This document shows, piece after piece, positions 12,501 through 26,039 of a DNA stretch of 64,000 bases. The notes below the pieces were generated by a model. It was not told the origin of the DNA. It saw nothing but the letters and a program-made list of their open reading frames with translations, and made no database searches. Position numbers and translations under genes: made by a program. Within the stretch, counting starts at the first letter, position 1, and each line of letters opens with the position of its first letter. The DNA is from Liolophura sinensis (lineage: Eukaryota; Mollusca; Polyplacophora; Chitonida; Chitonidae): contig NC_088300.1 in NCBI RefSeq assembly GCF_032854445.1, forward strand, positions 36,873,608 to 36,937,607, in the 5' to 3' direction.

Positions 12501-15500
12501 GTGAAGATATCAATCTCCCCTACACTGTCATTGCACCAAGGAAACGATATAGCAGAGGGGACAAACTGCAAAGTTTATGTTTCGTTTTATGTTTCGATTT
12601 AATAATACCCTTCCACAAGTATTTTTATTTTGGTAGACCTTAATTTAGTAAACAATTATAACATGGACCTGAACTGTAAATGTATTAAATTTAATGAATG
12701 ATTATGACCTAACGTCAAGTCAACAATACTTCAGTCGTATCGTGACAATGTGAGGTATTTTAGTATACTTTTGATACATGAGTAAACAAATTCTTTAACC
12801 TTTCAGCCGCCTGTCCAACCTGTATTCTGAAGTATTCTTAGAGAACTATGGGGTGTAGAGAAATAGTTTACACAGTTTTAAGAAGGTTGCATCTTTAGTG
12901 ACACAAACAAATATTAACATTATTGTCATAATAATTGTATGCATAAATTTCAATAAAAAATGTTGTTTTAGAGGTTGAAAAGGTTGAAGATTTACAGTAA
13001 TTATTCTGAGCAGTGAGAGGTTGCTGAAAAATATGTAAGGGCTTTCCAAATTGGCGGAAAAAGCTATGAATTCATTTTAAACATTTAAATGAACCAATCT
13101 CCAACGGAGGTGAACACTCTCTAAATTATGAGATTCATACGTCGGCCATCTTGAAGACTGAAGGCATTTTTATTATGGAATAACTATACAACTGAATGAA
13201 TATGTATGAGGTCTTAATCTGTTTCATTTCTCTAAGCCCGAAGGTGATACGTTTGTTTGGATAAAATACAAGGCAGATGTTGCCCCATTTTGGGAAATTT
13301 GGTCTCATTATGCACGGATCTACATGTACATACAAAAAACGTATAAATTTAACAATTGGTTACCTAACTTCGACAGACATGATTTGAAGATTTATGGTTC
13401 GATGTACAAGCAAAGGAACTTCTTTGTTACCGTTCATAACCCATGTAGGTGTTTTCTTGATAACTTTGACGGCCAACTGTGGTTTGCAAATATCACTGAC
13501 CACAAGGATTTACGGCATGTTTGCAAGTACTCAACAGCCACCGAACCAAAACTGACGTAGTCGTTCTCTACCAGAGTCCAAATGAGAACATTTCGGTGGT
13601 CTGTTCCTGGCATCAGTCAGAGCCAAGTCGTTAAAAGCACCTTATGCTCGACCAGACAAGCAACAGCGCCATCCGTCATATTTTATAGCTGCCGACCGGT
13701 TAAAGTTCGGAATGTTCCAAACTGGATAGAGAATACAGGTTCAACAGTCAGTCATCTCGCTATGAAAGCTTACACACTTTATGGTGTGCTGACTGGAATT
13801 TGCAGATGTACGCGTGCCTGGCTTGAGTTACCCCCTCACCTGGTGGTCACTCACTCGGCCGAGAATCCTACGTACTACACAGCACCCCTGCATCTGCGCA
13901 AGAACATTCCTACCGGGATGGATAGCTCCACTGCTAGTATCTGGCAGGAGCTCTTTTCCTGCAGCGGATGAATAACACGGTGATGTGGTCAGCAGAGATA
14001 GTTTTCCGGACAGATGTTCGCATGCGTGTTGTCATGATATCTGTTTGATTTACGTCTGACTGGTCAGATGATTAGTACGCTGTTAAGATTTCTCCCCAAA
14101 CAAACTCTGCCTTCACCTTCTGCTTGTCACAGTGGTACATTAGTGCCCATAAGTCTTCGCTCTCAACATTGCAAACTTTTGGGAGTCGCGTTACATGCGA
14201 AAGTAAAGCAAAGTTTGAGTCTTTTTAAAAACAATACAGAAATCAGTTATGATGAACGATACTCTTGTGATTTAATGCATGTGTTATAACACGTTATAAT
14301 CAACATGGTAGCCTATATACAGCGCAAATCCTGGAGTGAAACGTGCAGGAATAATGCTTATTACAACGTACCCCTTATACGCGCTAAGCTATCGACTGAT
14401 GAAAATAATAACTACTGAGAAATGTGGCTCTGTCCTATTCCGTTGGTACCTAAATACCAAGTACTATGGAATAAGTTTTACGTAGATGATTGAATCTTCA
14501 AATAGGTCATTACTGAATGAAGAAAAATATCATTGCAAAAATCATTACTCGGATAGATGATTCCGCATCTACCCGACCTTCTAGCTTTACAGAGGGTGAC
14601 TGACATAACCCACATCTAAAGAAGACCCAAGGGTCTTCAGTACATTTTAGTGAACTACTGTTTGTTTCACGCGTATTTAGCGCTTCTTTTCTTTTAATCC
14701 ACAATAATACAGACAGGAACTTTCCATGCGGGTAATATTTTAATTGTAATAAGCACACGCCATCATTGAAAAATTGGTCATTGTATGACAGAGAAAAGAC
14801 CATTATTCGTGCTGGTCTTAAGCTTGACCATCACACAGTCCTTAGCGGTCATCTTTGACCCCACGCGGAGTTATGCGGAATGAGTTGACAGAATCGAACT
14901 CCTTAGAGTAATGCCCTATTAGGACCTTAAATTGCCCTTTAACAATAGCACAAAAGCTGTTGTCGAATTCACTTTCGAGCCACAAAGGCTTCTACTGTGA
15001 GTAGCCCTTGAACTACTGATACATAACGACATTTGTAAACAGCGTGAGGCGCAGGGTATGAAGGTTTTCTCCCTAAAGAGTTTGGTGAGGAGGTTTAGAG
15101 AAAAATTAGTCCTTGTCAAACAGAAGCTGTTTGCACACCTGCTTGTACTGTTTCTGTGTTCAACACAAGAGAGCTACACTCGAGACGGACAGATGACATG
15201 ATAGCCCTTCGGGAGTGGTGCATGGTCAATTGGGGAATCCCGAGTGGACGAAGTACTGTCCATCTGCTCTCTCCGGGGAAGTCGTTAAAAGTTACACCGA
15301 TCCTAAGGGCTCACCATTTGATCCTTAAAATAAACGATTAGGGGACGTATGTGAACGCCCCTGTACCCACCTTCTCTCTGAGGACCACCAGTATGGGTAC
15401 GTTAATGGGATAACGGACTACGGGCTTTTTTGTCTTGTGGAAGAGAACATTAAATCTTAACATACTCCCAAAACTTTTCTTCATGTTGCTGCCCCTGATA

Positions 15501-18500
15501 AGCCGTTTGGATTTCACTCTATCACTTTTTCAATAACGATAGGCATACGTTACCAATCTTATCCAAAACTAAAATAACACGACAGAAGGGGAACTACATA
15601 TTGGTTTTGAGATCACATTGTCATTACATTGTTTTGTGAAGTGAGCATACTGTCGTAAACTGTTATATGCATTTTGTATAAAATGTGAAAATTGCATGAT
15701 ACTTAAACCAGCCATGAAAACCGGACAAAAAAAAAGTCCAAGCAAACAAACGACTTCATCCAAAGTGTTAAGCGACCACGTCTCTGGTTTTGAAACAAAC
15801 ATGCCTTACTTGACAGGGTTCATCCCTTGAGTCGATTCCAGAGGCAAACAGTGTCCACTTTTAACTCAAACAAACCTAGGCTATGTGTTGGTGTGTCTGC
15901 TCTGGCACACATATGGTTGGTATGTTGCCACATGATTAAGTAAAGGGGGTAAGTCATGTCTGGTTCAGCTGAGCGAATGTCAAAACCAGTGAGTCTCGGA
16001 TGACCAGCTGGTCTAAGACTTGAACACATCAGCTACACCCAGAATGCCCGGGCCCCGAATGGTTGATACAGGACTAGTCTGCTACCCTAAAGGGACTCTT
16101 AACTTAACGACACGTGTATAAGTTAAATTGTGTCTAAAGATGTGATTATGTTTTCCCCTTAATCCTCGACTAGTAGAAAACACGTGTTTACTACACGCTA
16201 TTAAGCCATGTGAGGTATTTTGAGATCGTGACCAAAATCTTCTCGGTTTTACATACTGCGTGAACAAACTTCCATAGTCATAGTGTCAATAGTTTTGAAA
16301 GAAACTGTACCAGTTTATTGTTCTAGTTTCGACGTCATCGGTGATCATGTCATGAGTGCAACAATGTATGCACATTGCAATCTTAAAAATGTCAGTACTT
16401 TATATATCTTGTCAAAACGAAATGTTAAAATGCACTCACCAAAGAGACAGCCGCAACACCGAAGCATAATAAAAACGACCTTAACCAAAGTCTTGAGTAC
16501 ATCTATGCAACAAGACAAATTTAATCCGAAAACGGGTTTTATTCAGTCCCATATAGCTGGTTTAAACGTGTTATTTTCCCTTCCCATATACACATTCGTA
16601 GAAATTTATACATCATTTTTTCTGTGAGAAACTAAATACATTTTGGAACTATTTTGACAGAAAGATAAGTAGATAATAATTATTTACAGAATAATAAATA
16701 TAAATATATAAATATAAATATATAGATGAATATATACACAAATGTGTACATCAAAAGAGAATAAATAAACACGATCTGTAACAGTTAAAAGCGAAGATAG
16801 TAGCCTTCTTATAAACATGGCAAACTTAATCCAGTAACGGTTGCGATTCCACCCTAACATTTATCGACATAAACTGTGTAAAGTACAATAAATAAACAAG
16901 AAACAAGTGGTGAGATTATTTAAAACACACACCGAAAAGAAATGACAGATAGCTCAGAATTATTTATTTTTCTTTACAGTCAATTGGTTCTTTAGAATGA
17001 AGACTGCATACATAATGATGACATTTGCTATACATCATTCACGGTGCTGTGACCATAGGAGTTTTGGGTGGCGCCGAGAAGTACTGTATACCGAAGTTAT
17101 CTGCCACCCTGCCCTACACTTGTGTAGTTGTGGTTTTAGAAGTGAAAGACTGTGTTTTATTGGTTAGGGGCACTGACCCAAAATATAGATACTCTTGGCC
17201 CGTGGGCCAGCTGTGGTCCAAACTAGTTAGAGGCCATACATCAAGCTGTCAACAGAAAAACAAGTGTCTCAGATATATATGGTCCGGTGCTGACATACAG
17301 GACTGAGAGCTCGCCCAACACCACATCTGTGCGCCACAGTCTAACCCTGAAACAATTCAGGCTTAATAGTTAAATGACCTCTGTTCAACCTTGAACGTCT
17401 GAGTAGCAGTCTCGAATGTGGAAAACTCCACTCGGACTAAGGAGGAACAAAGCACGAGTACAATCGGTATCTCAAGGAAGGAAAGACCTATACACATGTG
17501 TATTCACACAGACCCTACCACTCACCAACTATAACATTTAAAATTTAAAAAAATACAAATTCCAATCCAGTCATTCGCGCCTTCGATTGTTTTAAAGCCT
17601 ATTGGCCACAGGAAGATTGAAGATCGGGGAAGGGTACAACTTTAACAATATTTCGCCGAATCATTCTTTCGACAAGTTCGGGCTTTATTTCAATAACCTG
17701 TGTGATCCATCTTTCTGAAGGACGTTTCTGTCACCGTAGTTCCTTGTCCCTTTGCTCCATTGGCAGATGGGCACGGGTCATAAATAATATCCAGGCCTTT
17801 GTGTCCGACAACAATCGCAGACTGGCGGGATGAAACGCTAACTGATCGCAGTGTCACTTTTAACCAAATTTAGGAACCCAAATCAAAAGATTAGGAATTT
17901 TCTATTGATAATTATTCGGGCGACATATGGGTCTGGACCCGGGGTTGTAGGTGAGAGCGACTTAGAACCGGAACTGACAGTGAGAAAGTGAACTGATTTC
18001 CTGTCCGGTTGAGATGATGGCCACATTAAATTGAAATAAGTGTGATTTAATTTTTATTCAGTCATTGTGTTCATGTAAATTGAGGTCGCGATGAGTTGTC
18101 ATTAAGGTGAGCATTTACTGGCTGCGCGATAGCCTGCGCGACGTCCTGCAACATTCAGGTTAATATGCTAGAACATAACTTTAGTATAGTCCCGAACATT
18201 GGGTTCAATTGAAAGCACGGTAACGGAGTTCTTGTTCCGATACAATAAATACGCTGGTCTGACAATAATATTGAATCATTTTTCGATGCCAAAGTTACTG
18301 AATGAAATCATGATGCTGACTTTATATTGGCGTCATCTTTTCAAGACGAATAAACATGCATGGACACCTAGAGTCTATGCCACTTCTGCTAGACAAAGAT
18401 TATTCTCATGAAGAAACAACAAGCCGTGTAAGATTAAGATGAAAAATGACTTGAAACTGCAACCGATTACCGCAAAAAAGTGCGTTATAACTTTGACGTC

Positions 18501-19744
18501 AACTTTGTTACTTTCCGTTCATTCTACATTCTACATCCGACTATTCTACTAGTTTTATTAGCAGAATGTAATACTTAAAAGAGGGAAATGTAGTGATTTC
18601 TGCAGTGGTTAGTTATTGGCTGGATGATGGATAGGAATGTAATTTTTAATCACATGCATGAAAGTCGAAAGGGGATGTGCATACGAAAATTCGAGATTGT
18701 GTAAACCTACATTTAGTTATATAGTATCTGCGTATAGTATCTCATGTTAAGACAGACGCTCAATAGATATGTCTGATGGAGACATTTTGTTACTTTTGAC
18801 TGATTTGTCAACTGATTGATGTTTAACGGCGTACACAAGGATACTTCACTCATTTATCAACAATCAATCACTCACTTATATACCACAGCTTGGGCTGCAT
18901 GTATCCAACATAATTGTGATGAACGGATTGTTATCCGCAGAGCGAGTTCAATGTGTATTAGATAATGGTGGAGAAAGTCATTTCTATCGCAAGATCCACC
19001 TAAACGGCCCTATGAAGAGGACTATCGAAAATTCCCCATTCGGAGCCGCTAGGATTGAGCCATCGTCTTGATGCCAGAGAGATTAGCAGATAGACATTAT
19101 ATGAAACCATACGACCCCCTCCATCTCCCCTCGCGTTCAGCTTCTGTTGAAGCACATTTATCCGTAGGTTGTTAATGTTCCACCTGTCCCGTCCAGACAG
19201 TTGAACTCCCAAACATATATATCTACATGGTGTTGACGAATGCTCCTTGTTCTCCCGCGAATTGCTCTGGCTTTGCAGGCCATCGCCCTGTCGGAAGGTC
19301 TTACAACCACCAGACAACATGCTCCTCAGCCATTTGACAATGTCAAGATCATTCCATTTGCACGACTTCTTTACTTAGCGCGCAATTGCTCATAGCCGAG
19401 TTTCCCACTCTCCTGTTCCAAGACACAACAACTGTATGGGCGTAAGCAGGAGGTTGCCGTCAAAACACCGTATGATAAACATACATCATGAGACTTCAGA
19501 AGAATGTTCTCGTCTTTCACATTTTCTACATACTACATATATATGTATATGTAACGACGAATTCCCGGTAAGCCAGACTGATTTCGTAATTGAATATTGC
19601 ATGCTATTGTTGCCCTGCTAGTGTCAACCGCAATATAGGTACAGGAAAAAGCTTTTAATGCGTCGGCAAGTTTGACAATGTTTGACATATAGCCGCTGAA
19701 CGAAGATGTGTGCTTTCTGTTCTCGCATAGTTTCAATGTTAGGC
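9579..19744. other. Ten kilobases of non-coding DNA, no gene seen
   Basis: I find no gene, RNA or classifiable mobile element. The longest open frames (12219-12602 and 13582-13971, plus strand) have translations with no recognisable domain and no flanking exon signals. An AT-only low-complexity tract is at 16675-16740. Old, decayed repeats could be present beyond what can be recognised by eye. Confidence 0.55.
16675..16740. repeat. AT-only low-complexity tract
   Basis: Repeated AAATATA and ATAAATAT words without a fixed period. Simple sequence; no gene or element is attached. Confidence 0.7.
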
Positions 19745-21142
19745 CGTAACATTCACCCATGATAGGTTTTTCCTCACACTGAAGACAAACAGTAACATTT
19801 AAGTATCTTATGATTTCCGTGACAGCGGTATCAGACTGCAAAATTCACCCATCATAAATTTCTAGTCACTGACACCGATATATCACAAAGTGACATTCAC
19901 CCTCCAAAAGCTTTCGTCACACCGATATCAGATAGTAGCATTCTCCTGTAATTGTAATTCTTTATTTGTTTATTGAGGATTTCCCACAGCAGTATAGCCA
20001 CGAGGGGATCTCCTCAACATAACATCAACGTATATACACCAACATAGAAAACAAAGAGAACAAATGACATGTACATGTACAGAATAAGGTGATGGGAACA
20101 AAGAAAGATCAAAATCAAATCATATTACTGCTGGGCTTGGATGGTGAATCAATTGGCCGTGCTTATAAAATTATGTACAGATTTTAAGATCAACTGATTA
20201 TTATTCACGCTTAGTTCAGGTGAGCCAAATAAGAGTAAAGTACAAATGTGTTTAGAACAACTAGTCAAAAATACAGAAGGGTGAACTCCAGGAGGTATAA
20301 TTCTAAAGATGCTTTTTAGCATGTGCTTTCTATGAGTGGCATAGGCGGGGCATTCAAGGAAATAATGAGATGCATTTTCACATTTATGTTTACATTTACT
20401 ACATGACTGATCGTCGATAATGTTATATTTAAAGAGGTCACCGCGAAGAGCGCTCAATCCCATTCTCATTCTACAGAGCACAATAGAGGGAAAGGTGTCA
20501 AATGAATTATACACAGATGTTACATCAGGGTTAATACCGTCTTGAGAGTAAAAAAAGTTCTTAACTTTTCCAATGAAGAGTTTTGAATATGAACAGGCAA
20601 TGAATTCCATTCTTTATTAGTCTTGGGAAAGAAGGAAGAAGAGAAAAGTGAGGCCTTTAGGTATGGAGGAGAGAGCCCATTGACGATTTTATGAAAAAAC
20701 TGAATGCGCTTGGATCTACGCCGACTGTATAAGTTTCCCATTTCAGTTCATTTAAAAGAGATTTATAAATGAATCCTGTTAAGTTTTTTCGTCACAGTGA
20801 TATCAGAATGTAACATTCACCCATCTTAACTTTTTTCGTCAGAGCGATATCAGGCAGTGGCATTCTCCCCTGTCGAGTGTTTTCGTCTGAGCGATATCGG
20901 AATTTAACATTCACAGCGATATCAAACAGCACCATTCTCCTGTTAAATTTTTTCGTCACAGCGCTATCAGACAGTGGCATTCTCCCCTGCTGAGCTTTTT
21001 CGTCACAGCCACATCAGAGAGTAACATTCACCAATCTAAAGTTTTTTCGTCACAGCGATATCACACAGTAGCCTAACATGCACTCATCTTAAGCTTTTCG
21101 TCACAGCGATATCAGACGCTAACATTCCCGTCAAGCTTGTTT
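19745..21142. repeat. Tandem array of ~47-bp units, interrupted by a LINE
   Basis: About eleven diverged units are present, each built around GTCACAGCGATATCAG and ending in a T-rich run plus C. Two full units count exactly 47 bases. Units come in two types: one with TAACATTCACCCATCT and one with GTGGCATTCTCCCCTG. In the better-preserved part they alternate, giving a dimer period of about 94 bp. Units at the left edge (19745-19840) and near 20885-20920 are degenerate or truncated. The LINE fragment at 19950-20773 splits one unit, and the unit resumes in register on the other side. No function is evident; it is a minor satellite-like array. Confidence 0.85.
19950..20773 (-). pseudogene. 5'-truncated non-LTR retrotransposon (LINE), dead copy
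   Basis: The minus strand encodes the C-terminal end of a jockey/CR1-type reverse transcriptase followed by a 3' UTR. In order: a partial NELKWE motif next to the truncation point; a segment with RRRSKRIQFFHKIVNGLSP and WNSLP (frame 20741-20520); then, in another frame (20610-20149), RMRMGLSALRGDLF and a zinc-knuckle-like CxxC-x8-H-x4-C motif (CSKC...HYFLEC), typical of the end of these proteins. The coding frame is broken at least twice, near 20735 and at the seven-base A run at 20550-20556. The 3' end is rich in AATAAA-like words and ends GAATTACAATTACAG. The motif TCCTGT at 19944-19949 and 20774-20779 may be the target-site duplication. The endonuclease and most of the RT domain are absent, so the copy cannot move. 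Confidence 0.88.
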
Positions 21143-22705
21143 GGATTTAGCGGCTGTTATAATCTTATTCCTTGTGTTCCGTCACGTGATTTCAATGCTA
21201 AACCTGTGTAGTGGTGTTTGCTGTCCATTTCCATATTCCCCTGCTTGATAATTGCCGTCCATCGAACTTTCTCTTTCATTACCGTTCCTATGGTTCACAA
21301 TCAATGCGCCTAACATTAGAAAACACATCAATCAACCCAGTATTGTTGCCCTGCGTACACTGGACTCGGCCCGCGCCCGTCTCAATGTTGTTATCCCAGA
21401 AATTGCAAATCATATATTCTTGTTAGCCGGTGTAATGACTTCCTATGGGTAATGTCTCAGTTGTTCTCAATTGCTGGGCACATGGAAAATCACCTCCCCC
21501 GTCCATCTGTGGCCGCTCGCTCAGTATAATGTGAACGTAAGAAAGGGCCAATCAACCATACAGCAATGCCGAAGGCGACAAATTCGACCTAACCCTGTCC
21601 TTGCAATAAAGCGGCAAGGAATAGGGATTTATCATTTACAAGTGGCATAATCACAACGTATGGAACCTTCATGAGGGTGCTACAAATGACTTACAGTTCA
21701 GGACCTGCATTTGTCAAGGAACTTAAGACTTATGTCATAGATTGCGAGTGCTTAAAAAGCAAAAAAAAAAAACCAAAAAAAAATTCTTTGGCATGTATAT
21801 TGTTGTGAAGTCAAGAATCTGTGTAGAAATTTTGAACTTCGCAAAGGAAAACATTTGTTACAGTAGCTATGTTTAAAATTTGGACTTAATGTATGGGACC
21901 AGTACCCGGCGAAGACTTACCACGGCTGAAATATAGATACGTCGCGTCAGAATTATATATGCTTTGGGACGATCAGAAAAAATATGCTCAAAATATTGTC
22001 ATATATTCCCGTGCATGTTTCTAAATTTGATGGCGTAGATGGTTCGTTATAGTTTTGGCAAAATTCGGGAATCTGGTCACTTGTTGCCCTAAAAACATTC
22101 GCACTTTTTGCACACTTGGCATCTTTTCAACAGATTAGTCTGCAGAGCATAGCTTTTGCCATGCCTCTAATCTACGTCAATCAGTACGCATTTTAACCAC
22201 GGCTATATATTTTCATTTCCCGACATTCTGGTCAATGCCGTTAAAGGAGAAGTATTTATTACAGAAAAGCAATTGTTAGATTGATCTATAGGCACGTAAT
22301 TGCGGACTTGCTTGTGATAGCGAAAGTCAGTTGGCGAATTCCCGGAATTTATCATAGTAACAAGATGGTCTACTAAATATAAATGTCACATACAGGAGCC
22401 GTTTGTATTCATAGAATAGATTTTCCGACCCCCAGAGTTAAATCGTCCCACTGATTTATTGCACCTAATTGGAAACCTGGATAGTATATTTATTTCCCGG
22501 AATTGTGTTTATCTGGAAGGCACTGGCAGAAGGAACGCATGCCTGGCATATACGCACACAGTCTACTCTGCAGTTTCATGAAGTGCACTGGACGATCGCC
22601 TTTGGCCACACGGATGGGGTGTCAGCAAGGGTGCTGGGGTTAAGGTTCATGTATATAGACTGGACATGTTGTATAACTTGCAGCACGTGAAGCAGGTTAC
22701 CTCTT
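21143..22705. other. Non-coding stretch, no gene seen
   Basis: Unique sequence between the tandem array and the full-length SINE. An A-rich run lies at about 21762-21783. No coding, RNA or repeat feature is recognisable. Confidence 0.6.
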
Positions 22706-22715
22706 TTGATTGAGA

Positions 22716-23059
22716 GTGAGTGAGTGCTTGGGGTTTAACGTCGTACTTAACAATTTTCCAGTCATATGACGGCGAAGGAATCCTTAGAGTGCATTTAATG
22801 TGCCTCCTATTCGCAGGACGGATTTCCACCGCTCTTTCATCTAGTTAGACGCTTTACCGAAGGCAAGTAAGCTCTCCCACCCGAGCGATTTCACTGATAC
22901 AGGTCAACCAGTATCACTAACCCTTTCATGCTGAACGCCAAGCGAGAAAGTTACAACTTCCTCTTTTAATGTCTTAGGTGTGACTAGACCCAGGATTGAC
23001 CCTGGATCTACTGCTCCCGAAGCGGACGCTCTACCAACTGTGCTATCGGGGCCGGAGTG
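22716..23059 (-). mobile_element. tRNA-derived SINE, family A, full-length copy
   Basis: This is the best-preserved SINE of the window. On the minus strand it starts with a tRNA-like head: A-box-like segment at 23029-23047 and B-box-like segment at 22993-23003 (complement of GGATTGACCCT). The body follows, with GCTGAACGCCAAGCGAG near 22932, and it ends with the TCATATGACGGCGA block and a TGAG-rich tail. Near-perfect target-site duplications, TTGATTGAGA, are at 22706-22715 and 23060-23069. It keeps the AAGTTACAACTTCCTC segment (an inverted-repeat-like motif) that copy 1 has lost. It has a small deletion near 22850 relative to copy 1. Good duplications suggest a fairly recent insertion. Confidence 0.9.
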
Positions 23060-23069
23060 TTGATTGAGA

Positions 23070-24594
23070 TGATAAATAGCCAGTGACACCGATAACCCGG
23101 TATTACTGGAGACGTGTTTGCATGTATAGTGCATGTGTTTGTTTTGTTTTTTCTTTACAGAAAATAGCACTTCTGTATAGAAACTGAATAATTTTCGACC
23201 TTAGAGTACTATCTGTACAATGCAGTTAAGAACTAAATTAATCTGTGCCTTGAAAGACGAGCAAGTCAATTAATCAATCAATAATTCAACCTAACAATCA
23301 ATCAATCCATGTACGACTCATTATACGAATCTCAGTTAAGCTCAAGATATCTTTGAGTTGTTCTGCTGGTTACTTGTTTCACTGTTTACACCTTAATTGG
23401 TTATTGGTTGTGGCTGAACAGATTTACAAAAGCGATTATACAGCCGTCGTTCAACAGCTGTGCAAAAAAAAGGATGGACGAATAGTATACAAAAATGATT
23501 ATTTGTGTCAAGTTTTATGATGAAGTGGCGTATTGCGTGGAAAAGAGGGATTTAGAGCAATGTGTTGTGGTCAAAGTGGGAAGACGTTGTCATCTGACAG
23601 TCCCTGTGGAAGAAAAATGATGAAAAGTTTCCGGGGAGGTTTTGTTTCTTACGTTTGAAAAAGATTTGCTATACACAAAAACATTGCACAACTGCATTGA
23701 CACGGCACATGCCAGAATGATGATGACAAACGATTGGAAGTTCCATCAGCAGACGTAATGCGTGTAAGGATTCTGCTGTAGCCGAGCTCTATTTATACCT
23801 CTGCCATATCGATGGCTGTTATAAATATTTCTCTACATTAATTAGTCGGGACGTCAGAGCAAACATCTCGTTATTGTATCGCTACACTTGCCTGTGGGGC
23901 ACGGGACGTCAAGTGATGTGAGGAAAGGAACCGGAGCAGCCAGTATGAGCGGACTCCCGCGGGACAGTCACGGATAACCTCACATGGGGTATCCATGACA
24001 AAATATTAACACAGCCTTGTATATGATCAATAATTAAGTCAGCTTCGAATAGCCCGAGACCGGATTCAACTCTCAGGCAAAACATTCGATCCAGGAAGCA
24101 CACCGTGGCGAGCTAGATGACAGGGCTCTACATAGATATGTTGTTTATCACTCACTCGACCCTTATTTCAGGGTGATCGATTCATGGGGATTCTGACCGA
24201 CGTCATATACCTGTGCGCTGACTCTAAACGACTCAAAGCTCATCGCCAATTCGGAGAATGGTCCGTTTAAGTATAGGTTCACATAAAACAGCTTCGGAGA
24301 ATAAGAGTAATGCATAGCTTTAAGACAACAGGACTGCGCTAAGCCATTGCGACCTTTGATCCTTTCCCTAAATGTACGAACAGTTAAAACCAAAGCGCAG
24401 TTGGGATACATATTTCATTATCGATAAATTAAATATTTGGATATTCATTTAATTCTTTCTTCTGGAATACTCATTGCATCTTTCCGTCATCCTTGAAAAC
24501 TGCTGAATGTGTCTTTTTGCCGGGCCACGTCCTGATTTCTTAATTTATATACTTTCTAAGTTCTGTTGTGGTCAGTGTTTAGAGTTGTCAGTTT
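23070..24594. other. Non-coding stretch, no gene seen
   Basis: Unique sequence with a short simple repeat of CAAT words at about 23272-23308. No gene or RNA is supported. Confidence 0.6.
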
Positions 24595-24686
24595 AGAAAT
24601 TAATCTTGCGACTATTAACGAGGAAAGTCCATTTTGGTTGATGTCTGGTATCGGTATGCGAATGTCTGTTTCGACGCCTAGATTTT
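24595..24686. repeat. Dispersed ~90-bp repeat, copy 1 of 3
   Basis: This aligns with 37579-37668 and 54276-54360 in the same orientation. Shared landmarks are GAAATTNA(C/T)CTTGCG, GGTTGA, CTGGTAT and ATGTCTGTTTCGACGC. Against copy 2 there are about 12 differences in the first 56 aligned bases. This copy carries a 6-base insertion near 24650. I do not recognise the element. Both strands can be read without a stop across much of it, but no protein family is evident. Confidence 0.75.
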
Positions 24687-26039
24687 CTAGGACTTAGACT
24701 TCGACTATATATGATATGACACGGTGTCAACAACTTACATGCGCTCTGCTTGTTAACATCTAGCCAGCCATTCATCAAAATGGCGGCTTGCCGCTTTCTT
24801 CTAAGTAAGTCCAACAATCTGTAATTATGTTTGACGGCTCTCCAAATACCTACAAAAGGTCAAGGTCGCTGATCACATCCATTAAATATGTACAACCATT
24901 TTCAGAGAGTATCTGCTGCAACACACACAACCAAGCCCCTTTGCTATGCGTTTGTGACGCGATTTGAAACATCCTAACTTTACATCGATTCGATTATCAT
25001 GGCGCCTTTTTTCCACTCAGAAAAACTTGTCAGTAATAAAATATTTTATTGCTTTCGCAACATTGCACCTCGCGCTGGCAAACTCGATTACTGCCTTCAT
25101 ACGCATTCTCAACCTGAGAAAGAAACTTGCAGCCAGCAACATATTATCTATAATTACGAGATGTTCCTAACTATAAAGCGTTTTTAAAAAAGCACTCTTA
25201 GTCGTAAATGGCATGCTGGAAGGCGTGTGCTCTCACGGTATAGTGGAATGCACCAGTCGATCATAACATGGATATTACTTTTTTTCAAGTGTCGCACGCA
25301 CGGATAAATCTGGCTGGAGGTCGATATTTTCACTGCCATATAGTGGTTTCTTGTTATAACGGCATATTTACAGCTCAGTGGGATTAGCAAATGATCAGAC
25401 TAAGAGAATCACAAGGCAATTCCGCGAGATCCACCATGCGTGTATGTATCGTAGGCTGGCATATCACTCCCTGAAATGTTCATTCTATATGCCTTGTTGT
25501 AAACATGGTACCTTAAATTACGTATGAAATGTTACGGCTGCTGCATGTGTGACTGAGGGAACTGGAAACCCTTTGTAAGGACGACTGGGCCGGTATAGTT
25601 CAAAGTGGATGAATGAAACAATTTGCTTGGTTGGACAACCAATACAGACAAATTTATAAATATATATCAACGGGATACAGTTTGAGAATCTGTTTAAAAT
25701 GTCATCTAAACAGTATTATCCGTACAGCATGACATTTGTAATATGAAATTGTAGATGTATATATAAATGTTATATACATCATGTGAACAAATTCTCTCAA
25801 GCTAATCTACCATCCCACTTAAAGTCAACAGTCAACATCAATATCATGCCTGCTTGATTACAGACACGTTGATAAAACATTAATTGGGTTAGGCTAGCTG
25901 CCTTCGAAAAGATTTGAAATTTCGGAGATATCACTCTGGCAAGATTTAATCGCTGAACTTTGGTGTTTCATGGTGGGTGTAATAAATATCGGGGAGTGTT
26001 GGCCTGGCGTAATGTAATTCTCCGCTCGGAATTATGTCA

